Assembly: GCA_947460275.1 (NCBI GenBank)
Contig: CANHHZ010000104.1
Location: 1 to 7,030, forward strand
Origin: Sphingobacteriaceae bacterium
Lineage (GTDB): Bacteria > Bacteroidota > Bacteroidia > Sphingobacteriales > Sphingobacteriaceae
DNA length: 7,030 nt
Direction: 5' to 3'
The notes beneath the pieces were generated by a model. The model was not told the origin of the DNA, ran no database searches, and was given only the letters and a program-made list of their open reading frames with translations. A program made the position numbers and the translations under genes. Below are positions 1 to 5,789 of this stretch, piece by piece; position 1 is the first letter of the stretch; each line of letters starts with the position of its first letter.

Positions 1-55
1 AATCTTTTCTAAACTTACTTACATCCGTAAATAAACTCCCTTTTTGTTGGGACTG
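1..55 (-). other. 5' leader of an unseen leftward transcript
   Basis: This stretch lies just downstream of the leftward promoter at 56-86 and runs off the window edge. No open reading frame of note starts in it on the minus strand. Near the presumed RNA 5' end is a small inverted repeat, TCCC/GGGA (37-40 and 49-52, 8-nt loop). The lack of a start codon close to such a strong promoter suits a stable-RNA leader better than a protein gene, but the product is outside the window, so this is inference. Confidence 0.35.
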
Positions 56-86
56 CAAAGGTAGGAAACTTTTCCAAACCTCCAAA
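56..86 (-). promoter_or_regulatory. Leftward Bacteroidota promoter (proximal, P2)
   Basis: Read on the minus strand, TTTG (86-83) is followed after exactly 19 bp by TACCTTTG (63-56), matching the Bacteroidota sigma-A consensus TTTG / TAnnTTTG. Transcription would start at about 48-53 and leave the window. Just upstream (88-106) the minus strand has two A7 runs separated by GTT, resembling an UP element. The sequence after the -7 box (GCAGTCCC) resembles that after the second promoter at 174-204 (GCAACCCG). Tandem strong promoters with an A-tract are typical of rRNA or other stable-RNA operons, which is my guess for the unseen target. Confidence 0.75.
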
Positions 87-124
87 AGTTTTTTTAACTT
101 TTTTTAGCACCCCATATTTTCAAT

Positions 125-151
125 CCCAATCCCCTCCTTATCCCTAAACCC
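125..151 (-). other. Putative G-quadruplex motif between tandem promoters
   Basis: On the minus strand four G-runs follow each other: GGG (151-149), GGG (144-142), GGGG (134-131) and GGG (127-125), with loops of 4, 7 and 3 nt. This satisfies the canonical G3+N1-7 rule. A fifth run, GGGG, lies at 113-110. Such G-richness stands out in very AT-rich DNA. It lies downstream of the promoter at 174-204 and upstream of the one at 56-86, so it would be in the RNA made from the distal promoter and in the non-template strand. Folding and function are not shown by the sequence. Confidence 0.45.
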
Positions 152-173
152 ATCTTCCTTCCAAAGCGGGTTG

Positions 174-204
174 CAAAAGTAGAAAATATTTTCCCCTTTA
201 CAAA
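174..204 (-). promoter_or_regulatory. Leftward Bacteroidota promoter (distal, P1)
   Basis: On the minus strand TTTG (204-201) precedes TACTTTTG (181-174) by 19 bp, a full match to the Bacteroidota consensus. The spacer ends in TTTTC just before the -7 box, much like TTTCC in the promoter at 56-86, and both -7 boxes are followed by GCA and a C-run. The two promoters are offset by exactly 118 bp. They appear to be a duplicated or co-selected pair driving the same leftward transcript. Confidence 0.7.
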
Positions 205-593
205 CTTATTTGAAGTTATTTTCATAGTACAAACAGAAAGCGCTGCATCACAGCCTATTTAAATTCTAATTAAACTTTTAAACAAGTTAACGACTAGTGA
301 GGCGCAATACAAACAACAAGTAAATAATCGTGAATAAACAATAAGAACAAAAAAAGCACACTAATACATTTGCTAATTAAAAATTTGTAATGGTGATAGG
401 TGTGATTTCATCAATAACAAAAAGCTTTTCACAAAAAAGCAGTGTATTCTTTATAATAGCCAATCACATCAATTTGCATGACATAAATTACGATTGAATA
501 TTTTGTTATATATAAGGTGTTGGCGTTATGTTAAATAGTGTTAAGTGTTTGACTGGTTAAAAGGCTTTATTTAGTTTAGCATATTATTTTTAA
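205..593. other. AT-rich spacer between divergent promoters, no gene seen
   Basis: About 390 bp without a supportable gene. The longest small frame I noted on the plus strand is 35 codons (390-497), with no coding signature. Minor features: a TGTTAA direct repeat at 529-534 and 539-544, one helical turn apart; a stem GCTTTT/AAAAGC (424-429 and 435-440) that on the minus strand is followed by a T-rich tract and could be a weak leftward terminator; and a degenerate second promoter for bamD, TTTG (547-550) then, after 21 bp, TAGTTTAG (572-579, one mismatch). None is strong alone. Confidence 0.5.
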
Positions 594-624
594 TTGATGT
601 TTTCGTATTATTACCTTATCTTTG
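594..624 (+). promoter_or_regulatory. bamD operon promoter, probably giving a leaderless mRNA
   Basis: TTG (594-596), a 20-bp spacer, then TATCTTTG (617-624), a full match to the Bacteroidota -7 element. The bamD ATG begins 4 nt after the box (629), where transcription is expected to start, so the mRNA would have almost no 5' untranslated region. The start codon cannot easily be moved downstream, because the lipoprotein signal peptide needs the residues that follow this ATG. It probably drives bamD, rpoZ, coaBC and the DUF4835 gene. Confidence 0.75.
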
Positions 625-628
625 CACA

Positions 629-1564
629 ATGTTTAAAATTAAACACCTATTTATTTTAAGTCTTACTCTCGTTATATTAGGCTCAGCTGGCTGTAAAAGC
701 AGATTTGAAAAGTTACGCTTGAGTAACGATGTTGCTAAAAAATATCAAGAAGGGATTAGACTTTACAACAAGAAGGATTATTCTAGAGCTTTAATCTTGT
801 TTGAAGGTTTAGCACAAAAATATAGAGGTACAGCCGAGGCTGAAGATTTGAACTATTATTATGCTTTTACACTTTACAGATTAAAGGACTACACCACAGC
901 ACGTTTCAAATTTAAAGAATTTGCTGATACTTACCCGGGGAGTAAAAATGCAGAAGAGTGCCGCTACATGGGTGCGTATTGTTTTTATCTAGATTGTCCT
1001 AAATATTCATTAGATCAAGAAAACACCTACAAAGCTATAGATGCTTTACAATTATTTATCAACTTATATCCTAAAAGTGACCGTGCAATACAAGCTGCGC
1101 AATACATTAGCAGTCTTCGTGATAAATTAGAGCTTAAAGCTTTTGAAAATGCAAAATTATACTATGTATTAGGTGGTTATAGTATAGACAATTATAAGGC
1201 TGCTGTTGTAGCTTTAAAAAATGCACAGACAGAATTTCCAGATATTAGATACGCTGAAGAAATGAGCTTACTAATTGTAAAATCACAATTTATGTATGCA
1301 AAAAACAGCTATCCCAACAGACAGGAAGAGCGTTTTAAAGAAGCTATTACGTATTATGATGAATTTGCAGAAGCTTACCCAAGCAGTAAGTTCATAAAAG
1401 AAGCAAATCAGTTAAAAAAAGATTGTGAAATTGGTATTTTGGCCGCTAAAAAAACATTAGCAGAAGAAGCTGCTTTGATCGCAAAATACAGTGCCATGGA
1501 AAAAACTGAAAAACAAAAAGATACTGTCAACAAAAAAATAGAGATTAAAAACCCATTGAAATAA
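629..1564 (+). CDS. bamD: Outer membrane protein assembly factor BamD (lipoprotein)
   Basis: BamD is the essential lipoprotein partner of BamA in the complex that folds and inserts beta-barrel proteins into the outer membrane, acting on its periplasmic face. The 311-residue protein starts with a lipoprotein signal peptide (1-21; hydrophobic 7-17) and lipidation Cys22 in GSAGC, with Ser rather than the usual Leu at -3. CKSR after the cysteine lacks the acidic surface-export signal of Bacteroidota lipoproteins, consistent with a periplasm-facing anchor. Residues about 35-265 form TPR-like helical repeats with recurring YPxS or FPxx turns at 102-105, 147-150, 203-206 and 250-253. The stretch LDQENTYKAIDALQLFINLYPKS (in two parts, 128-140 and 141-150) is typical of the BamD/YfiO family. 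A Lys/Glu-rich tail (about 270-311) makes it longer than E. coli BamD (about 245). First gene of the operon; its stop overlaps the next start. Confidence 0.92.
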   Translation: MFKIKHLFILSLTLVILGSAGCKSRFEKLRLSNDVAKKYQEGIRLYNKKDYSRALILFEGLAQKYRGTAEAEDLNYYYAFTLYRLKDYTTARFKFKEFADTYPGSKNAEECRYMGAYCFYLDCPKYSLDQENTYKAIDALQLFINLYPKSDRAIQAAQYISSLRDKLELKAFENAKLYYVLGGYSIDNYKAAVVALKNAQTEFPDIRYAEEMSLLIVKSQFMYAKNSYPNRQEERFKEAITYYDEFAEAYPSSKFIKEANQLKKDCEIGILAAKKTLAEEAALIAKYSAMEKTEKQKDTVNKKIEIKNPLK

Positions 1565-1890
1565 TGAACACACCAAAACCCGCTATACCAAACACTACGG
1601 TAACGAGAAATGTACATGATTTAGACGCTACTACCGACAATATTTATGAATCGTTAGTAATAATTGCTAAAAGGGCTAATCAAATTTCTAACACCATGAA
1701 GGAAGAGCTTCATGGTAAATTAGCTGAATTTGCTTCATCAAATGACAATTTGGAAGAAATTTTTGAAAATAGAGAGCAAATTGAAATTAGCAAACATTAT
1801 GAGCGCATGCCTAAAGCTACTTTAATTGCAATTGATGAATTTTTAAATGATAAAATTTATCATAGAAATCCTGCAAAAGAGCAGAAATAA
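1564..1890 (+). CDS. rpoZ: DNA-directed RNA polymerase subunit omega (Bacteroidota type)
   Basis: A 108-residue RpoZ/Rpb6-family protein. Omega binds the beta' subunit and helps RNA polymerase assemble and stay stable. Two conserved blocks are visible: DNIYESLVIIAKRANQI (25-41), matching the NRFDLVLVAARRARQ helix of E. coli omega, and MPKATLIAIDEFL (82-94), matching the TVIALREIEEGL region. Between them lies an extra acidic segment (about 45-80, including NLEEIFENREQIEISK) longer than in E. coli; from memory this is normal in Bacteroidota omega. The ATG shares one base with the bamD stop (TAATG), suggesting translational coupling. Family assignment is good; direct proof of omega function is not in the sequence. 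Confidence 0.87.
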   Translation: MNTPKPAIPNTTVTRNVHDLDATTDNIYESLVIIAKRANQISNTMKEELHGKLAEFASSNDNLEEIFENREQIEISKHYERMPKATLIAIDEFLNDKIYHRNPAKEQK

Positions 1891-1935
1891 CAATGTGTTT
1901 AGCTAAATTGCAACTTGTAAAACTACAAAGGCAAT

Positions 1936-3129
1936 ATGATTAGCAACAAAAATATTATTCTTGGCGTTTGCGGCAGTATTGCAGCTTACAAATCGGCTAT
2001 TTTGGTAAGAGTCCTTATTAAAGCTGGCGCAAACGTTAAGGTTATACTTACTCCTGAGGCCTGTAATTTCATTACCCCTCTCACCTTAGCCACCCTCTCT
2101 AAAAATCCTGTTTACACACAATATTTTGAACCCGAGACCGGCGTTTGGAGTAATCATGTAGAGCTTGGTTTGTGGGCAGATTATATGATTATTGCTCCAG
2201 CTAGCGCAAATACCATAGGCAAAATGGCCAATGGACTATGTGATAATTTATTGACGGCTGTTTATCTTTCGGCCAAATGCCCTGTATATTTTGCACCGGC
2301 AATGGATCTTGACATGTGGAAACATGAAAGCACCCAGAATAATATACAACAACTCCAAAACTTTGGAAACACAATAATCAACCCAAACAATGGCGAGTTG
2401 GCAAGTGGACTTTATGGGGCAGGGCGTATGGCAGAGCCTGAACAAATTGTTGTTTTTATAAATCACCATATTCAAGAAAGTTTACCTCTCTTTGGTAAAA
2501 AGATTTTAATTACTGCTGGCCCCACCTACGAAGCAATAGATCCTGTCAGGTTTATAGGCAACCATTCTTCAGGGAAAATGGGCTTTGCAATTGCCTCTGA
2601 AATGGTCAAACTAGGCGCCGAAGTAACCTTAATTAGCGGACCAACGAGCGAACAAACAACCAAAAACATAAAACGTATTGATGTAGTAAGCGCAGCTGAA
2701 ATGCTTTCTCTTTGTAACCAATATTTTGAACAAAGCGATATTATCATTATGAGTGCTGCAGTAGCAGATTATACTCCAATTGAAGTTGCTGAACAAAAAA
2801 TTAAAAAGAAGCAAGAGGATTTTTCTATTGCCTTGAAAAAAACAGTTGATATCTTAGCTAACTTAGGACAAAAGAAAAAAGACCATCAACTTTTGATTGG
2901 TTTTGCCTTAGAAACAGATAATGAAGAAGCAAATGCCATAGAAAAATTAAATCGGAAAAACTTAGACCTCATTGTATTAAATTCCTTGAATGATGAAGGT
3001 GCGGGATTTAAAAAAGAAACAAATAAAATAACTATATTTAATAAAGACCTATTAAAACATAGTTTTGAAACCAAATCTAAAACAGAGGTAGCTAAAGATA
3101 TTTGCAACGAAATACTTAAACTCGTTTAA
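1936..3129 (+). CDS. coaBC: Bifunctional CoaBC: phosphopantothenoylcysteine synthetase / decarboxylase
   Basis: Catalyses two steps of coenzyme A synthesis: CTP-dependent joining of 4'-phosphopantothenate to cysteine (CoaB), then FMN-dependent decarboxylation to 4'-phosphopantetheine (CoaC). At 397 residues it has the usual fused length. The CoaC half (about 1-185) has GVCGSIAAYKS (10-20), His74 in NHVELGLWAD as the likely catalytic His, the FMN-binding APASANTIGKMANGLCDNLL (87-106) and PAMDLDMW (121-128). The CoaB half (about 186-397) has TAGPTYEAIDPVRFIGNHSS (193-212) with Asn209, SAAVADY (273-279), KIKKK (288-292) and GFALETDN (322-329). Odd: Asp124 replaces the Asn of the classic PxMNxxMW motif, and Ser157 (ELASGLYGAGRM) sits where E. 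coli Dfp and plant HAL3 have the active-site Cys of ACG. Preceded by a 45-bp gap without a clear promoter; followed 2 bp later by the next gene. Confidence 0.95.
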   Translation: MISNKNIILGVCGSIAAYKSAILVRVLIKAGANVKVILTPEACNFITPLTLATLSKNPVYTQYFEPETGVWSNHVELGLWADYMIIAPASANTIGKMANGLCDNLLTAVYLSAKCPVYFAPAMDLDMWKHESTQNNIQQLQNFGNTIINPNNGELASGLYGAGRMAEPEQIVVFINHHIQESLPLFGKKILITAGPTYEAIDPVRFIGNHSSGKMGFAIASEMVKLGAEVTLISGPTSEQTTKNIKRIDVVSAAEMLSLCNQYFEQSDIIIMSAAVADYTPIEVAEQKIKKKQEDFSIALKKTVDILANLGQKKKDHQLLIGFALETDNEEANAIEKLNRKNLDLIVLNSLNDEGAGFKKETNKITIFNKDLLKHSFETKSKTEVAKDICNEILKLV

Positions 3130-3131
3130 AG

Positions 3132-4037
3132 ATGAAAAATATAACAATTGCTTTGTTACTATTTACGTGCTGCAGTTTCGCAATTGCACAGGAATTAAAT
3201 TCAAAGGTGCAAATATTGGCTCCTAATTTATCGAACATCAACAAAAAGAACCTGGATGTTTTGCAAAACACCATCAAAGATTTTTTAAACAACAACAAAT
3301 GGACATCAGAGAGCTACCTTCCTCAAGAAAGAATTGAAATTAATTTTGTGATTACCATTACCAATTGGGATGGCAATTCAGCATACAGCGCCGAAGCGCA
3401 AATACAATCGAGCAGGCCGGTATACAATAGTTCTTATTATACTACTTTACTTAACCTAAGTGATAAAGATTTTAACTTTAATTACAACGAGGGTCAGCCC
3501 TTAGATTTCTCTGACCAAAATTTTATTACAAATTTAAGCTCTCTATTAGGCTTTTATGCCTATACTATTATTGGTTTAGACAAAGACAGCTTCGGTAAAA
3601 TGGCTGGAACTCCCTACTATATTAAAGCACAAAACGTAGTTAATATTGCACAAACAACTAGCTATAAGGGCTGGAAAGCTGCAGATGGGTTGCGCAATAG
3701 ATATTGGCTAAATGAAAACTTTTTAAACAATGGCTTTAAAGAACTACGCAGTTTTATTTATGATTATCATGTAAACGGCTTGGACAAAATACAAGAAAAT
3801 CAAGCGCTTGGAACTCAAAATATACTTTCAGTTTTACCTAACTTGCAGCAAATGGACAAACAAAAATTGGGAGCAGTTTTTGCAAATGCCTATTTTGCTA
3901 GTAAAGCTGAAGAGTTGGCAAATGTATTGCTACTTTCAGAACCCAAAGACAAAATAAAAGCCTATAATTTACTTGTTGACATAGACCCAGCTAATATCAA
4001 GAAGTATGAAATACTTAAAAAGCTCTCAAAAAATTAA
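3132..4037 (+). CDS. Secreted DUF4835 family protein (PorD-like)
   Basis: A 301-residue protein with a Sec signal peptide (1-19; hydrophobic 5-18, cleavage likely after AIA at 17-19), so periplasmic or envelope-bound. I recognise the DUF4835 family of Bacteroidota from ELNSKVQILAP (21-31), SSRPVYNSSYYTTLLNLSDK (93-112), SSLLGFYAYTIIGLDKDSF (136-154) and GWKAADGLRNRYWLNENFL (180-198). From memory, recent annotations call this family PorD and place it with the type IX secretion system, but I see no motif proving that role. The gene starts 2 bp after the coaBC stop with no own promoter, so it belongs to that transcript. The coaBC-DUF4835-recN order is a familiar Bacteroidota neighbourhood. Family membership is confident, function uncertain. 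Confidence 0.85.
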   Translation: MKNITIALLLFTCCSFAIAQELNSKVQILAPNLSNINKKNLDVLQNTIKDFLNNNKWTSESYLPQERIEINFVITITNWDGNSAYSAEAQIQSSRPVYNSSYYTTLLNLSDKDFNFNYNEGQPLDFSDQNFITNLSSLLGFYAYTIIGLDKDSFGKMAGTPYYIKAQNVVNIAQTTSYKGWKAADGLRNRYWLNENFLNNGFKELRSFIYDYHVNGLDKIQENQALGTQNILSVLPNLQQMDKQKLGAVFANAYFASKAEELANVLLLSEPKDKIKAYNLLVDIDPANIKKYEILKKLSKN

Positions 4038-4039
4038 AT

Positions 4040-4065
4040 ACAATAAAAAATCAATATTTTATTGT
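4040..4065 (+). terminator. AT-rich stem-loop after the DUF4835 gene, possible weak terminator
   Basis: Perfect 9-bp inverted repeat ACAATAAAA (4040-4048) / TTTTATTGT (4057-4065) with an 8-nt loop, starting 3 nt after the upstream stop codon. It has only two C-G-type pairs and a mixed TTGCCCTCATTTATTTT rather than a clean T-run after it, so termination would be inefficient at best. It may instead protect the 3' end of the message. Confidence 0.35.
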
Positions 4066-4084
4066 TGCCCTCATTTATTTTAAA

Positions 4085-4099
4085 AAACCTTCAAGGTTT
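4085..4099. promoter_or_regulatory. Palindrome upstream of recN, possible operator or attenuator
   Basis: AAACCTT (4085-4091) and AAGGTTT (4093-4099) are exact reverse complements around a single C, preceded by an A-run and followed by ATTGTTATTTT. It ends 22 bp before the recN ATG and 5 bp before a degenerate -7 element (TATTTTAG, 4105-4112, one mismatch to TAnnTTTG; no clear -33 TTG at the right distance). It could be a repressor operator for recN or, as RNA, a short terminator hairpin with a T-rich tail. Confidence 0.35.
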
Positions 4100-4121
4100 A
4101 TTGTTATTTTAGCATCGCAAT

Positions 4122-5774
4122 ATGCTACAAAAACTTACTATACAAAACTACGCTTTAATTGATACGCTTGACATCACATTTGACAAGGGTTTAAATATTA
4201 TTACCGGAGAAACTGGTGCGGGTAAATCTATTATATTAGGCGCTTTGTCATTAATTTTAGGACAACGAGCAGAAAGTAAATATTTTTTTAGTCAAGATAA
4301 AAAATGTGTAATAGAAGGTGTTTTTTTATTGAAGGATGAAAAATTAAAATCAATTTTTGAGCTTAACGACTTAGATTTTTTTAGGGAAACAATTCTTCGG
4401 AGAGAGATTTCCAACGATGGTAAATCTAGATCCTTTATCAACGACACACCTGTTAACTTAACTGTTCTAAAACAAATTGGTGAGTATTTAATTGATATTC
4501 ATTCGCAACACGCTACACAAGAAATTAACACCGCTGAATTTCAATTACTTGTTGTAGATTCTATAGCAGACCACAATTCTTTATTATTTACCTACCGCAG
4601 CGGTTTTAAACAGCTAAAAAAATATCATATAGATTTAAAAGGACTAATTAGCCAAGCTGATGAAGCCCGAAGCAAGCAAGATTACGAACAATTTTTGTTC
4701 AATGAATTAGAAAGAGCGAATTTAAAAGAAGGAGAACAAGAAGATTTAGAGCAAGAGTTAGAAAAGTTAACGCATGCCGAAACTATAAAAAGAAGTTTAT
4801 TAAACGCAACTGCCCTACTTACAGAAAATGAAACCTCTGCAGCGAGTATATTAAAGGAAGCTTCGCTACAATTGCAGAACGTTGAAAAGTTTGATCCTGC
4901 TATAAATACATTATTTGAAAGATTACGCTCTAGCCTGATTGAGCTTAATGATATCGCCGATGAAACTGCGACCATTGAAAGCAAAACAATGCATAGTGCC
5001 GAAAAATTATCAATTCTTCAAGAACGTTTAGATGTACTTTATACTTTACAGCAAAAACATCGTGTAGTTAATATAGCAGAATTATTAGCTATACAACAAA
5101 AATTAGCAGCTAATTTAACTCAACTCCAATCTTCAGATGAGCAAATTGCAATTCTGAAAAAAAATATTGATTTACTGAAACTTGAGCTTACCAAACAAGC
5201 AAAGGAGCTCAGTATTAACCGCAAAAAAGCGATCAAAGTAGTTGAAGTTGTTACGGCCAAAACATTACATCAAGTTGGAATGCCAAATGCAAAGTTAGTT
5301 TTAAACCATCAGGTTATTTCAGAATTGAACAAAGATGGCTTGGATGAAATTCAGTTATTATTTTCTGCAAATGCTGGGCAAGCGCCTGCACCTGTAACTA
5401 AAATCGCTTCTGGAGGAGAATTGTCGAGACTAATGCTAGCCATTAAATCATTATTAGCCAAACACACCTCTTTACCAACGTTGATATTTGATGAAATTGA
5501 TACTGGAATCTCGGGAGAAACCGCATTGAAGGTTGGCAAAATAATTTCAGATTTAGGTAATGACATGCAAATTTTGTGCATCACACATTTACCTCAAATT
5601 GCGGCAAAAGGTAACTCGCACTATTTTGTTTATAAAAATGAAGAAAGTAACAAAACTACAACAGGGATTAAAAAACTAGATCACCAAGAACGAATAAACG
5701 TAATTGCAGAAATGTTGAGCGGAAAAAATCCAGCACCATCTGCTTTACAAAATGCGAGAGATTTATTGAGCTAA
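4122..5774 (+). CDS. recN: DNA repair protein RecN
   Basis: RecN is an SMC-like ATPase acting in the cytoplasm on double-strand-break repair, holding DNA ends or sister chromatids together with the RecA pathway. The 550-residue length is normal. Head domain parts: opening LTIQNYALIDTLDITF (5-20), Walker A GETGAGKS (29-36), DIHSQH (125-130, Q-loop region), ABC signature ASGGELSR (429-436), Walker B TLIFDEID (453-460) with catalytic Glu458, D-loop GISGETA (462-468), and switch His in THLPQIAAKG (488-497). Residues about 160-370 form the coiled-coil arm, rich in Glu, Lys and Leu. All ATPase motifs are intact. It lies 84 bp after the DUF4835 gene; the gap carries two inverted repeats, so recN may have its own control. 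The next gene follows after 15 bp. Confidence 0.97.
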   Translation: MLQKLTIQNYALIDTLDITFDKGLNIITGETGAGKSIILGALSLILGQRAESKYFFSQDKKCVIEGVFLLKDEKLKSIFELNDLDFFRETILRREISNDGKSRSFINDTPVNLTVLKQIGEYLIDIHSQHATQEINTAEFQLLVVDSIADHNSLLFTYRSGFKQLKKYHIDLKGLISQADEARSKQDYEQFLFNELERANLKEGEQEDLEQELEKLTHAETIKRSLLNATALLTENETSAASILKEASLQLQNVEKFDPAINTLFERLRSSLIELNDIADETATIESKTMHSAEKLSILQERLDVLYTLQQKHRVVNIAELLAIQQKLAANLTQLQSSDEQIAILKKNIDLLKLELTKQAKELSINRKKAIKVVEVVTAKTLHQVGMPNAKLVLNHQVISELNKDGLDEIQLLFSANAGQAPAPVTKIASGGELSRLMLAIKSLLAKHTSLPTLIFDEIDTGISGETALKVGKIISDLGNDMQILCITHLPQIAAKGNSHYFVYKNEESNKTTTGIKKLDHQERINVIAEMLSGKNPAPSALQNARDLLS

Positions 5775-5789
5775 AAATTAAGCTTACAT

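Noticed and set aside
92..157. Possible 19-codon minus-strand leader peptide between the two leftward promoters (ATG at 153-151, MGLGIRRG)
   Set aside because: Its sequence is explained by the G-rich run, no start signal supports it, and it is too short to judge.
415..440. Stem GCTTTT/AAAAGC with a T-rich tract on the minus strand, as a leftward terminator
   Set aside because: Only two G-C pairs, and there is no minus-strand gene to its right that would need terminating; kept only as a remark in the spacer entry.
390..497. Small plus-strand frame of 35 codons in the left spacer (MVIGVISSIT start)
   Set aside because: Short, no promoter at a fitting distance, no recognisable motif, and of a length expected by chance in AT-rich DNA.
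2526..2814. Minus-strand open frames inside coaBC (and similar ones inside bamD, the DUF4835 gene and recN)
   Set aside because: They lie fully within well-supported genes on the other strand, have no family features and look like shadows of those genes.
4105..4112. TATTTTAG as a standalone recN promoter
   Set aside because: One mismatch in the key TTTG part and no TTG at 17-23 bp upstream, so it is mentioned only as context for the palindrome.
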